Origin: Cyanobacteria bacterium FACHB-502 | GTDB taxonomy: Bacteria > Cyanobacteriota > Cyanobacteriia > Elainellales > Elainellaceae | Direction of reading: 5' to 3' | Length of the DNA stretch: 64,000 nucleotides | NCBI GenBank assembly: GCA_014695325.1 | Contig: JACJNZ010000039.1 | Span: 434,001-498,000 of the forward strand | Shown here: positions 30,699 through 40,176 of the stretch, in pieces | How positions within the stretch are numbered: the first letter of the stretch is position 1 | Layout: the number at the start of each line of letters is the position of its first letter | The notes under the pieces: generated by a model | What the model was told of the DNA's origin: nothing | Seen by the model: the letters and a program-made list of their open reading frames with translations, nothing else | Database searches by the model: none | Program-made: the position numbers and the translations under genes

Positions 30699-32480
30699 AT
30701 GATGATGGGAGATATCCGATCGGTTCTGATTGTCGATGACTGTCTGGAAGACCGGGAACGGTATCGCTGCTGTCTGGCTGAAGATGACCAGCATCGTTAT
30801 GAAGTGTGGCAGGCAACGTCCGGCACTGAAGGCTTAGCTTGCTGTTCACGCCAACTGCCCGATGCAATCCTGCTGGATAATGTGCTGCCAGATATGACGG
30901 GGCTGGAATTTTTGCGTCAGTTTAAGAACCAGTTCAAGAATCAGTTCAAGAGCAAGTCTTCAAGCTTATATTCAGGCCAGCATCCAAGCTCACGTTTAAA
31001 TTCAGATTCGGATTCATACTCAAATTCATACCCAGATTCAAATCCAAGCCAGAGCTTACCGATTATTTTGCTGGTAGAAAGCGAGACAACTTCGACCGGA
31101 GAACTGCTTCGCACAGCGATCGCAGCTTTGAAGCATGGCGCAGCAGATTGTTTGATTAAATGCGAAATCGCGGCTGAGCAATTGCGATCGATCGTGCAGC
31201 AGACGACTGCCCAGTTTGCAGAGTGCAGGCAAATTGAACGCGAACACCAGGAAACTCTGTCCCAGCTTCAGCAGGCAAACCAGGCACGTGAACGCCAGGT
31301 TGCAGCACAAACTGCTGAGCTAATGCAGACCAAGCAGCAACTTCATCAGGAGTCTGCCGATCGCAAGCGGGCTGAGACATTGCTAAGCCGGAGTGAAGCC
31401 GAATTTCGAGTGCTGAGTGAAGCCGCACCGATCGGCATTTTTCGGATTGACATCATGGGAAACTGCACTTATGTGAATCCGCGAGGTCAGGCAATTTGCG
31501 GCTATACGCTTGAAGAAGCAATGGGGCTGGGTTGGCAGCGATCGATTCATCCCGACGATCGCAAGCAGCAGTGGTCGAAGTGGCGGATGGCGATGCTCTC
31601 TCGTCAGGAATACGCAGACGACATTCGCTATGTGCATAAAGACAGTACAGTCCGGTTTGCGCGAGTAAAAACGGCTCCAATCGTTTCTTCTGGCGAAATT
31701 ATTGGGCACGTTGGCACGATCGAAGATATTACCGAAGCGCAGGAAATTGAGCAAATCAAGCGAGAATTTTTGTCGATCGTCAGCCATGAGCTAAAAACGC
31801 CGCTGGCATCGATTCGAGGTGCGCTGGCTCTGCTTTCAACCGGACTATTTGACGACGAACCAGAAACGGCTCAGGAAGTGCTGGAAATTGCTATCAGCGA
31901 CACCGAGCGACTGGTGCGACTGGTCAACGACTTACTCGATCTGGAACGGCTGGAATCACGCCAGATTATTTTGGCCCGCCAATGGTGCGATGCTGCCACC
32001 CTGATGCAGCGATCGATCGATAGCCTTCTGCCGCTTGCTGAAGAAGAGCAAATTTTTCTCACATTTACGCCGCTACCACAGCAAATTTATGTAGACCTCG
32101 ATCGCCTGATCCAAATTCTGGTGAATCTGTTGGGCAATGCAATCAAGTTTTCGTCGCCACATCAAAGAGTGCATCTGAGTGCCGCTCTAGTGACGATCGC
32201 TGGAAATCCAATGATTCGCTTTCAGGTAAAAGATCAGGGGCGCGGTATTCCGGCCGATAAACTGACGCTGATTTTTGAGCGGTTTCAGCAGGTTCGCTCT
32301 ACCGACGCGCAACAGCAAGATGGCACAGGGCTGGGGCTGGCGATTTGCCGTAGTCTGGTGCAGCTCCACGGCGGACAAATCTGGGCAGAAAGCACCCTTG
32401 GTCAGGGCAGCACGTTCTATTTCACGCTGCCGCTACTGCCGCAAAATCAATCGCCACTCAATTCATCACGATCCAAATGA
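30699..32480 (+). CDS. Hybrid PAS histidine kinase with N-terminal receiver
   Basis: A 593-residue cytoplasmic kinase: receiver (8-165; VLIVDDCLEDRERYRC, Asp in AILLDNVLPDMTG), coiled coil (185-225), PAS domain (230-350; EAAPIGIFRIDIMGNCTYVN, IHPDDR), HisKA with the phospho-His in FLSIVSHELKTPLASIRGAL, and HATPase with NLLGNAIKFSSPHQ, DQGRGIP and GTGLGLAIC. The receiver is interrupted between helix 3 and strand 4 by about 45 low-complexity residues (KNQFKNQFKSKS, then Ser/Asn/Asp-rich), encoded by TTCA-based repeats at 30924-31055. The fold could tolerate a loop there, but the insertion is unusual. Confidence 0.92.
   Translation: MMMGDIRSVLIVDDCLEDRERYRCCLAEDDQHRYEVWQATSGTEGLACCSRQLPDAILLDNVLPDMTGLEFLRQFKNQFKNQFKSKSSSLYSGQHPSSRLNSDSDSYSNSYPDSNPSQSLPIILLVESETTSTGELLRTAIAALKHGAADCLIKCEIAAEQLRSIVQQTTAQFAECRQIEREHQETLSQLQQANQARERQVAAQTAELMQTKQQLHQESADRKRAETLLSRSEAEFRVLSEAAPIGIFRIDIMGNCTYVNPRGQAICGYTLEEAMGLGWQRSIHPDDRKQQWSKWRMAMLSRQEYADDIRYVHKDSTVRFARVKTAPIVSSGEIIGHVGTIEDITEAQEIEQIKREFLSIVSHELKTPLASIRGALALLSTGLFDDEPETAQEVLEIAISDTERLVRLVNDLLDLERLESRQIILARQWCDAATLMQRSIDSLLPLAEEEQIFLTFTPLPQQIYVDLDRLIQILVNLLGNAIKFSSPHQRVHLSAALVTIAGNPMIRFQVKDQGRGIPADKLTLIFERFQQVRSTDAQQQDGTGLGLAICRSLVQLHGGQIWAESTLGQGSTFYFTLPLLPQNQSPLNSSRSK
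30924..31055 (+). repeat. TTCA-based repeat tract inside a receiver domain
   Basis: First 12-bp units (TTTAAGAACCAG, TTCAAGAATCAG), then degenerate hexamer-like units such as TTCAGATTCGGATTCATACT and AATTCATACCCAGATTCAAA. All preserve the frame and encode polar residues. Confidence 0.75.
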
Positions 32481-32680
32481 GTGCAACAAGCAAGGACTCC
32501 AGGTAAGTGCCACAGGATTCGTTGCGCTGAAGTTGCGATAAGAGCAAATGAACATTGAATTGATACAGCCCTAGACAAAAATCTAATCCCTCAGAGGGGC
32601 GATGTGCTTGTGATCGATCGCTGCTAGTTTAGGTGAGATCTACCCATTGAAATCCCCGTTGTTCGACAGAGCTTGCTCTA

Positions 32681-33061
32681 ATGACAGCAAAGCGAATTCT
32701 TCTAATCGATGACGAAAAACGCCTTGCGAGAATTGTTGATGTCTGTTTGAGAAGGCTTGGCGGCTGGAGTGTTTCGATCGCAGGATCGGGAAGCAAAGGA
32801 CTTTTGCAGGCAGAAGCAGAGCAGCCCGATGCAATTTTGCTGGATGTCATGATGCCCGACATTGATGGACTGCGGTTACTTCAGCAGCTCAAAGCAAACG
32901 CTGCAACGCGATCGATTCCGGTAATTTTGCTTACGGCAAAGCTCGATGTGGTCACACCCGCCCAAATTCTGGAGTTTGAGATTGCTGGAGTGATTTATAA
33001 GCCGTTTGATCCGTTTAAGCTGGCGGATGAGGTCGCTGAGATGCTGGACTGGCAGATTTAG
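32681..33061 (+). CDS. Single-domain response regulator
   Basis: A 126-residue receiver: RILLIDDEKRLARIVDVCLR, phospho-Asp in AILLDVMMPDIDGLRLLQQL, VILLTAKLD and the Lys in GVIYKPFDP. No output domain is present. Such proteins act by protein contact or relay. It follows the PAS kinase on the same strand by 200 nt and is a natural partner, though there is no strong ribosome-binding site. Confidence 0.9.
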   Translation: MTAKRILLIDDEKRLARIVDVCLRRLGGWSVSIAGSGSKGLLQAEAEQPDAILLDVMMPDIDGLRLLQQLKANAATRSIPVILLTAKLDVVTPAQILEFEIAGVIYKPFDPFKLADEVAEMLDWQI

Positions 33062-33277
33062 GGCGGTAAGAATTCTCTTCACCTGGGAATAGATTAGGGA
33101 TAGGCTAAGCAGACTAACCCGAAGATAGCTAAAGGTTAAGCATCAGTAAACCTTCTAGCAGGCGCGCCAGTTTTCGGGGACGCAATCGCACGCTACTAAC
33201 TTCGCCAATTTATAAAGACGATCGCCAGAAAGCTTTGGGTGTTTTAGAAGTTCCTCAGTCATCCCAATCGAGCATAC

Positions 33278-35602
33278 TTACGTCGGTAAGGTGAAGAAAA
33301 ACGTGCTGCCTTTGCCCACCTCAGATTCGACCCAAATCTGCCCGCCGTGCCGCTCAACAATTTTTCGGGCAATTGTTAAACCCGCCCCTGTGCCGCCGCC
33401 GTATTTTTTGGGGCTGTGCAGCCGCTTAAAAATGCGAAAGATATTCTCCCGGTGATGGTCTGGAATGCCAATGCCATTGTCACGCACATAAAAAACAAGT
33501 TTGGATAGCTTTTCCGATCGCCCCTGACCAATGCCCCCGAAGGGAGAATTGCTTTGCATTGCCGGACAGGATGACGTGATTTCGTCTGTCCAGCCAATCT
33601 CAACCAGTTTATCCAGGGTATCGTTGTACTTAATTGCGTTGCTGATCAGATTGCTAAATACTTCGCTCACCTGCACCGGGTCACACTCGATCGTCGGCAG
33701 CGGTTTGGGAATTTGAATTCTGACGTTCGATCGCGACAGGCGCAGCACCTCGATCACCGCTTTCACCAGCTCATTCAGGTCAATCTTTTGCAGCTCCAGT
33801 TCAACCCGTCCGAGGCGAGAAAAGTGCAGCAGCGTATCGATCAGATCTTCCATGCGCTGGGTTAGTCGCACCAGGGTTTTCAGTTTGGCAACGCCCTCTT
33901 CGTCCAACACTTTGGCATAGTCTTCTAGCAAAAAATTTGAGTAGTTGTGAATGCCCCGCAGCGGTTCTTTTAAGTCGTGAGACGCGATGTAGGCAAAGGC
34001 ATCTAGCTCGTGATTGCTGCGCTGTAGCTCCAAATTAATTCGCGCTAATTCATCGACTCGCCGTAGCACAATGCCAACGATCGCACTTCGCAGTTCCATC
34101 ACGGTCTCCACTTCGCAGGGCTTCCAGGGTAGCGACTTACCCCTCACCGTTTCTTGCCACAGCGCGAAGGATTTGCGAGGCGAGAGCCGCACGGAGCCGT
34201 CCTGCTCGACCTGCACAGGCTTATTGGGATCGCCGCCCCAGTTCACAGTTTGCACGACCTCTGGGCGAAACCACAGAATATAGTTCCGGTTCGTTTTTGA
34301 GATGGCTAAGCCGATGAGCCCGCTTGCCATTTGCTGATATCGAGCTGCGTCAGCATAAACCTGCGCCAGGGCATCGGTATAAAACAAATTGTCTTCGACC
34401 TGGGTTTCGAGCCATTCCACCAGCGCGGACAAGTCGGCGAGGTCAGGGGTTTGCCCAATCTGCATCCAGCGATCGTCCCAGAGGATTGCCGCGCCTTGGG
34501 CACCGACCAGATCCAGCAAATCTGCTGAAGCGTAATCCAGCCCGCTCACCCACTCGCTATGCTGCGAAATTTGCCCAACAAACCGTGCCAGCGTCGATCG
34601 CAGCTTCACCTTGTATTCCAGATCTTCATTTTCCTCCTTCACTCCCAGTTCCCAGGAAACCACCTGTCCTAACAATTCGCAGATCGTTCGGACTTCGTAG
34701 CTCAGAAACTTGGGCGTATGGTGATGACAGGCAATTAAGCCCCACAGCGTTTTTTGATTCAGCTTGTGGTTCAGCAGCGATACCGACATCGACGCACTCA
34801 CACCCATACTGTGCAAATATTCCAGATGCACAGGCGAGACGCTCCGCAGCCCAACTAAACTCAGATCTGTGGGGCAATCGGTGACAGGATTCAGCGTCGG
34901 AACCAGAGCCGCAGGCTGATAGGCGACATCGGGAATGAGCCGCAGCCCATTGAGGATATAAAGCTGTTTTGCCTGTTGGGGAATATCGGTAGACGGATAG
35001 TGTAAGCCCAGATAAGGGGTCGCGTCGTCGCGCTTTGCCTCTGCGATCACTCTGCCCGCGCCTGTCTTGGTAAACTGGTAGACCATGACGCGATCGAAGC
35101 CTGTCAAACGACGAATTTCAGCCACCGCAAAGTTGCACATTTCTTGAAGCGTGGTGGCACTCTGGAGCTTATTTATCGTACCCCTAACCCAAGGGTAGAG
35201 CTGAAGAGAATTTGCAGAAGCCTCAGTTTGGCTCGGTTCTAGCTCCAGCAGAAGCAGCTCATCCGCTCGATGAATTACCCCGTCAAAAATAGCCGCGCCT
35301 TCGGATCGTTCGATCGTGATTTTTAAGGGATTGACGGTCTCAAAATTCTCCGTCAGGCATTGCTCGATCGCGACCGTTTGCTTTGCCCCCAGCAGATCAG
35401 TGAGGGCAGTGTTCAGAAGCTGCTCTGGCGACTTGCCCAGGTAGGCAACCGTATTTTCGCTGACCTGGATAAGGGTGAGATCGGGTTCTTTGAGCACCAG
35501 CAGGCAGCCGTGCGGCTGGATCAAGCCGGGAATATGAATAGGTTCACGCTCGCAGCTAGTGAGATCAAGCACTTCCGAGGCAATTACCGGCTTCTGTACC
35601 AT
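33278..35602 (-). CDS. Phytochrome-type photoreceptor histidine kinase (bacteriophytochrome class)
   Basis: A red/far-red receptor kinase of 774 residues with PAS-GAF-PHY-HisKA-HATPase order. Cys17 in LTSCEREPIHIPGLIQPHG is in the N-terminal position that binds biliverdin. The GAF domain has YPSTDIPQQAKQLYILN, and the region that carries the phycocyanobilin Cys in Cph1 reads LRSVSPVHLEYLHSMG, without that Cys. The PHY tongue has PRKSF. The kinase has the phospho-His in YIASHDLKEPLRG, and NLISNAIKYND, DNGIGIP and GAGLTIARKI. So it is CphB/BphP-like rather than Cph1-like. An Rcp-like receiver lies upstream on the same strand, 298 nt away. Confidence 0.95.
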   Translation of the reverse strand: MVQKPVIASEVLDLTSCEREPIHIPGLIQPHGCLLVLKEPDLTLIQVSENTVAYLGKSPEQLLNTALTDLLGAKQTVAIEQCLTENFETVNPLKITIERSEGAAIFDGVIHRADELLLLELEPSQTEASANSLQLYPWVRGTINKLQSATTLQEMCNFAVAEIRRLTGFDRVMVYQFTKTGAGRVIAEAKRDDATPYLGLHYPSTDIPQQAKQLYILNGLRLIPDVAYQPAALVPTLNPVTDCPTDLSLVGLRSVSPVHLEYLHSMGVSASMSVSLLNHKLNQKTLWGLIACHHHTPKFLSYEVRTICELLGQVVSWELGVKEENEDLEYKVKLRSTLARFVGQISQHSEWVSGLDYASADLLDLVGAQGAAILWDDRWMQIGQTPDLADLSALVEWLETQVEDNLFYTDALAQVYADAARYQQMASGLIGLAISKTNRNYILWFRPEVVQTVNWGGDPNKPVQVEQDGSVRLSPRKSFALWQETVRGKSLPWKPCEVETVMELRSAIVGIVLRRVDELARINLELQRSNHELDAFAYIASHDLKEPLRGIHNYSNFLLEDYAKVLDEEGVAKLKTLVRLTQRMEDLIDTLLHFSRLGRVELELQKIDLNELVKAVIEVLRLSRSNVRIQIPKPLPTIECDPVQVSEVFSNLISNAIKYNDTLDKLVEIGWTDEITSSCPAMQSNSPFGGIGQGRSEKLSKLVFYVRDNGIGIPDHHRENIFRIFKRLHSPKKYGGGTGAGLTIARKIVERHGGQIWVESEVGKGSTFFFTLPT

Positions 35603-35900
35603 TCTTGAGTTGCGATTAAGTAGAAAGCGAGAGACATCTCAAAGTCCCCAAAACGGGAAATTAGCGAGGGCAAGGGAAACTATCAAATACTTTTCAAGCG
35701 CACTTTTTTTAGCAAAATTCAGGCATCCTTACCTCGGGTACCTTTCGATAGACAGTCGATAGACATAAGACTTACTCTAAGCAATCATTGTGTCCCTATT
35801 CTATCTGCTTTCCTACTTAGAAGAATGCAGTGAATGGCAGGCGACGATCGCGCAGATTTAACTTCCAGCAGTAGCAGTTCAACACTGGTTCAATCGTGGT

Positions 35901-36389
35901 TCAACACTGAGGGAATGCGGAACGATGCGATAACCAGGGCTGCTCACTATAAGATAAAACTGCGCTTTCTAGCCAAAAATGAATCAGGGATTGCAGAGTT
36001 GCAATAAATTTTTGGGTATTCATTGCCTTGACCACATAGCTGCTTGCTCCGCGCTGATAGCACTGTTTGATGTGGTCAGGATTGGTGGAGCTAGTGAGAA
36101 CGACGATCGGAATACTTTTGAGCTGGTCGTCTTGTTTGACTCGCGCCAGCACGTCTAGCCCTTCGGTTCCGGGCAGATTCAAATCCAGTAAAATGACCCC
36201 AGGACGGGGCGCAGTATCAGGATCAGCGTACTCGCCCGTTTGAAACAAAAAGCTGAGTGCTTCATCGCCATCTGTGCAGCGAAAGACAAGCTGATCCACC
36301 ACAGTCCGGCTGACCACAGATTGCAGAATCTCAAAGTCGATGTCAGAGTCATCAACCACGAGAAGGGGACGAGTAAGGCTATCCATCAT
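35901..36389 (-). CDS. Rcp-type response regulator, likely phytochrome partner
   Basis: A 162-residue receiver: PLLVVDDSDIDFEILQSVVS, the GDEALSFLF block, phospho-Asp in VILLDLNLPGTEGLDVLARV, and LTSSTNPDHIKQCYQRGASS. The LNLPGTEG stretch and extra C-terminal helix (FIATLQSLIHFWLE) are typical of Rcp partners of cyanobacterial phytochromes. It lies upstream of the phytochrome gene and both are on the minus strand. Two ATG codons in tandem begin the frame. Confidence 0.9.
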   Translation of the reverse strand: MMDSLTRPLLVVDDSDIDFEILQSVVSRTVVDQLVFRCTDGDEALSFLFQTGEYADPDTAPRPGVILLDLNLPGTEGLDVLARVKQDDQLKSIPIVVLTSSTNPDHIKQCYQRGASSYVVKAMNTQKFIATLQSLIHFWLESAVLSYSEQPWLSHRSAFPQC

Positions 36390-37213
36390 GTCAGTGAATG
36401 AGTTGGGTTCTAGCGAATGTGCTGATTTTGCTTAACCGATTTTGCTCAACAAGGTTTTGCTTAACAAAAGAGGCTATTAGAGTTTAAAGGCAGAATTTCC
36501 AGCCACGATCGCCAATGCACGAATTAGCAATCTTAGAATCAACAATTTTAATTGACTAATAAATTAACTAATAATGCTGGAATTATCGCTGTAATCCCTG
36601 ACTCAATAAATCAACCTTAGGAAATTAGCCATAGGGTAGAGTTCTGACAGAGCATTTGACAAAGTGCAATTGACAAAGTATCCAGGGAGGCACATCGCCT
36701 GCGCTGCTTTCCTTGCTTTCTAGCTTGCAACGTGAAGCGGCTTTGAATGCTGGAAGAGAGCCAGGTTCCTGTTCTAGCTTGATAATTTTTCTCTCAGAGC
36801 GAAGCTTGATAAATGCTCAGTTTAATCACCCCAAAATTCCAGTTCTTAGTCTTCTCAGCAATACTTTTAGCGGTATTTTTAATGATATTTTTAGCAATAT
36901 TTTCATGTAAATAAATCCGCAACAAATTATTCTATTAACTATATTTTCGTGACATATTTTTAACGCAGTCTAATTTGCAATAAGGTTTGCAATGAATTAA
37001 GCATGAGTTGAGCTAAGTTGGTTCTCACTCATCCTCTGCCGTTAGAGGGATGTTCATTCAGTCAAAAAAGGCTTTTGATAAGTAGCTAGGATAATTAACG
37101 AGCTAGGTGCAACAGGTTGAGAATGCTGTTTGAGCAGATCTTGCTCTCTAGCTTAGAGCTCGGCCTGAAGTATAAAGGCAATCGCCTGCGGCAGGGGGAG
37201 TAGGAGCAATTCT
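36390..37213. other. AT-rich intergenic region between divergent sensor units
   Basis: About 820 nt without a supported gene. It contains the repeat at 36424-36469 and a second simple stretch near 36866-36905 (ATATTTTTAGCAATATTTTC type). It should hold promoters for both the receiver-phytochrome pair and the hybrid kinase. GGGGGAGTAGGAG just before 37214 provides the latter's ribosome-binding site. Confidence 0.5.
36424..36469. repeat. Imperfect 14-16 bp tandem repeat
   Basis: GATTTTGCTTAACC, GATTTTGCTCAACAAG and GTTTTGCTTAACAAAA follow one another directly upstream of the Rcp-like gene. Confidence 0.75.
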
Positions 37214-40066
37214 GTGTCCGAATTATTAAACGCGCTTGAGGATGAGCGATTCCCGAAGCAATCCTCACACCCATTCTCAGATTCATCCCCAGACCCATCT
37301 TCACAGCGCCTGAACCGAACCGTATTAATTGCAGAAGATAACGAAATCGATCGAGAGTTGTATCGACGCTACCTGCTGCGAAATTCCGAGCAGACTTATC
37401 AGGTTCTGGAAGCTGTCACTGGGAAGGAAGCTCTTGATTTTTGTCGGCTTCAGCCAGACGTAGTGCTGCTTGACTATCGCCTGCCCGACTTTGAAGGACT
37501 GGAGTTTCTGAAGGCACTGCAAGCCCAAAGTGGTCATCTGTCGCCTCCGGTCATTGTGATCACTGGGCAGGGCAATGAGTCAATCGCCGTGCAGCTGATG
37601 AAAGCCGGGGCAGAAGATTATTTGATCAAGGGCAGGCTCTCGTCAGACGAGTTGCAGTTTGCAGTTGAAAGCGCGATCGAAAAGGCTCAACTTCAACGCA
37701 AAATTCGCCAGATCGAAGCCGAACGACAACAAAACCTGGAACGAGAGCGCATTATTAACCGGATTGCTCAGCAGGTTCATCGATCGCTTGATTTAGATGA
37801 CATTTTGCAGACCACGGTGCAGGAAGTGCGGCAGTTTTTGCATACCGATCGCGTCTTGATTTTCAGCTTCGAACCAGAGCTGGAATGGGGCGCAGTCGTG
37901 GCAGAAGCCGTCGTGTCGCCGTGGGATTCTGTTTTATCAAACACGTTTCACGATCCTTGCTTTCATCGGGGCTACGCTGAAGGATATCGCCAGGGAAGGG
38001 TTATGGCGGCAGCAGATATCCGCACGATAGGGCTGGAACCCTGTCACCTTGAGTTTCTCGAAAGCTTGCAGGTGCGAGCCAATCTGGTCGTGCCAATTTT
38101 GCAGAAAGAGACGCTGTGGGGTCTGCTCATTGCCCAAAACTGTGCTGCTCCACGTGAGTGGAAACCCGCCGATGTCGATCTGCTAAAACAGCTTGCAACT
38201 CAGGTGGGTACTGCAATTCAGCAAGCCAACGCCTATGCCAAAATGGCAGAGTGGAACAATCGATTAATTGAAGTGAACGAAGCGCTGAAAGTCACGCTGA
38301 AAGAGTTGCAGACGACCGAAGAAGAACTGCGGCAGCAGCACGAACAGCTTGCCCACGAGCAGCAACGCTATCAGGACTTGTTTAACTTCGCGCCCGATGG
38401 CTATGTCGTCACAAATTCAAATGGGCAGATTCAGGAGGCAAACCAGGCGATCGTAGACTTATTAGCCGTTGAGCCGCAGTTTTTGCTGAACCAGCCGCTT
38501 GCTTGTTATCTGGCGAGTGCTGAAGATCAGCAAGCGTTTTTTATCCAGCTTAATCAGCCTCACTGTTTTCAGCAGGTGCAGTCGCTAGAGTTGCAGCTTC
38601 GATCGCAGCAGGGCAGGACGTTTCCCGCTGGAATTACTATTACGGGTATCTACAGCAATGGACAGCTCACCGGGCTGCGCTGGCTGATTCGAGACATCAC
38701 CGAACGCAAACAGGCAGAAGCCGAACGAGAGCATTTATTACAGCAAGAGCAAGCCGCCCGCACCGCAGCAGAACGGGCAAATCGCCTCAAAGACGAATTT
38801 CTGGCTGTGCTGTCCCATGAGTTACGATCGCCGCTCAACCCCATTCTGGGCTGGGTTAAACTGCTTCAGAGCCATCAGCTTGCCCCAGAAAAAACAACGG
38901 TTGCCCTGGAGACGATCGAGCGCAACGCCAAACTTCAGGCACAGCTCATCGAAGATCTGCTCGACATCTCCCGCATTATGGGCGGCAAGCTAACTCTAAA
39001 CGCAGCTCCGGTCGATCTAGCAACCGTCCTCTCAGCAGCGCTCGAAACGGTGCGGCTGGCAGCCATCGCAAAATCAATTCAGCTTGATCTGGCAATTCTC
39101 CCCTCGGAAAACAACGCAGCAACTCATCTGGCAGCAAACCGCGTTTTTGGCGATGCCACTCGCCTTCAGCAAGTCTTCTGGAATCTCCTGTCTAATGCCA
39201 TCAAATTCACGCCAAACGGCGGCAGAGTTACGGTGAAGCTAGAACAGGTTGCAGCTCAAAATGGGGAGATGGGAAGTCGTGATACCCGCAGATCAGCCAC
39301 TTACCCTTCCTCCACTTCCACACCCCTCCACTCCTCCGCCCCTCCACTCATCCCTCCCTTCACCCAAGTCACCATTACCGACACCGGAAAAGGCATTGCT
39401 CCCGAATTTCTGCCCTTTGTGTTTGAATATTTTCGGCAGGAAGACGCTTCCACAACGCGTCAGTTTGGAGGACTGGGCTTAGGAATGTCGATCGCCCGTC
39501 AGATGGTGGAAATGCACGGAGGAACGATCGCGGCTGCCAGCCCTGGTGAGGGACAGGGAGCCACGTTCACAGTTTGCCTGCCCCTGATCAGGAGTCAGGG
39601 AGATGGAAAGTTGAGGAGATGGAGAGAAAACAATTCCTCTACCCCGCCTACCTCCCCTAACCCCGCATCCCCTTATCCCTCTACTCATCCCCTGGCTGGG
39701 GTACGAGTGCTGATCGTCGATGATGAGCCGGATACACGCGAGTTTCTGGCGTTTCTGCTGCAAGATGAGGGCGCGACGGTGACAGAAGCCACCTGTGCTG
39801 CTGATGTCTTGCAAACAATGGAGCAGTTCAGCCCTGATGTGATTGTCAGCGACATTGGAATGCCTGAAATAGATGGCTATATGTTGATGCAAAGACTCCG
39901 TACCTCTCAACAAACGCGATCGATCCCGGCAATTGCCCTGACGGCATACGCCAGCAAATCTGATCAGCAGCAAGCCATTGCCGCAGGCTTTCAGCGACAC
40001 GCAACGAAACCGATCGATCCCGGTAAAATGATTGCCCTAATCCAGGAGCTAGTCCAACCCCAGTAG
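37214..40066 (+). CDS. Hybrid histidine kinase with DXCF cyanobacteriochrome-like GAF domain
   Basis: A 950-residue protein: receiver (35-155; Asp in VVLLDYRLPDFEG), GAF (178-340), coiled coil, PAS (385-500), HisKA with the phospho-His in FLAVLSHELRSPLNPILGW, HATPase (NLLSNAIKFTPNGG, DTGKGIAPEF, GLGLGMSIA) and a C-terminal receiver (Asp in VIVSDIGMPEIDG). The GAF has DPCF with Cys249 and EPCHLEFL with Cys277-His278, then VRANLVVPI, LWGLLIAQNC. These are the DXCF and chromophore Cys-His motifs of DXCF cyanobacteriochromes, 28 residues apart as in TePixJ. A bilin-binding blue/green or similar sensor is therefore likely. GTG start after GGAG. Two Ser/Pro/Thr-rich insertions come from purine/pyrimidine tracts. 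Confidence 0.93.
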   Translation: MSELLNALEDERFPKQSSHPFSDSSPDPSSQRLNRTVLIAEDNEIDRELYRRYLLRNSEQTYQVLEAVTGKEALDFCRLQPDVVLLDYRLPDFEGLEFLKALQAQSGHLSPPVIVITGQGNESIAVQLMKAGAEDYLIKGRLSSDELQFAVESAIEKAQLQRKIRQIEAERQQNLERERIINRIAQQVHRSLDLDDILQTTVQEVRQFLHTDRVLIFSFEPELEWGAVVAEAVVSPWDSVLSNTFHDPCFHRGYAEGYRQGRVMAAADIRTIGLEPCHLEFLESLQVRANLVVPILQKETLWGLLIAQNCAAPREWKPADVDLLKQLATQVGTAIQQANAYAKMAEWNNRLIEVNEALKVTLKELQTTEEELRQQHEQLAHEQQRYQDLFNFAPDGYVVTNSNGQIQEANQAIVDLLAVEPQFLLNQPLACYLASAEDQQAFFIQLNQPHCFQQVQSLELQLRSQQGRTFPAGITITGIYSNGQLTGLRWLIRDITERKQAEAEREHLLQQEQAARTAAERANRLKDEFLAVLSHELRSPLNPILGWVKLLQSHQLAPEKTTVALETIERNAKLQAQLIEDLLDISRIMGGKLTLNAAPVDLATVLSAALETVRLAAIAKSIQLDLAILPSENNAATHLAANRVFGDATRLQQVFWNLLSNAIKFTPNGGRVTVKLEQVAAQNGEMGSRDTRRSATYPSSTSTPLHSSAPPLIPPFTQVTITDTGKGIAPEFLPFVFEYFRQEDASTTRQFGGLGLGMSIARQMVEMHGGTIAAASPGEGQGATFTVCLPLIRSQGDGKLRRWRENNSSTPPTSPNPASPYPSTHPLAGVRVLIVDDEPDTREFLAFLLQDEGATVTEATCAADVLQTMEQFSPDVIVSDIGMPEIDGYMLMQRLRTSQQTRSIPAIALTAYASKSDQQQAIAAGFQRHATKPIDPGKMIALIQELVQPQ
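39300..39360 (+). repeat. Pyrimidine-rich tract inside the kinase ATP-binding domain
   Basis: Units like CTCCACTTCCACACCCCTCC encode TYPSSTSTPLHSSAPPLIPP between the N box and the G1 box of the HATPase domain. It is the same class of sequence as 14539-14635, in opposite orientation to the gene there. Confidence 0.75.
39620..39690 (+). repeat. Pyrimidine-rich tract between kinase and receiver
   Basis: Repeats such as CCTCTACCCCGCCTACCTCC and CCCCTTATCCCTCTACTCAT encode a Pro/Ser/Thr linker (SSTPPTSPNPASPYPSTHP) leading into the C-terminal receiver. Confidence 0.75.
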
Positions 40067-40140
40067 TTGTTTGCCTGCTGCCCGCAAGAAGTTAAACAGG
40101 GCGATCGAGCAAGTCGGACGGGTTGAACTGGTTAAACAAG

Positions 40141-40176
40141 TCGGATAAATCGGATAAATCGAATAAATTGGGTAAA
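40141..40176. repeat. 9-bp tandem repeat, four units
   Basis: TCGGATAAA twice, then TCGAATAAA and TTGGGTAAA, in the 3' flank of the cyanobacteriochrome kinase. Confidence 0.8.

Noticed and set aside
36713-36910. 65-codon frame in the AT-rich gap as a small gene
   Set aside because: No ribosome-binding site; its end is a low-complexity TATTTTTAG stretch, with no recognisable helix or motif.
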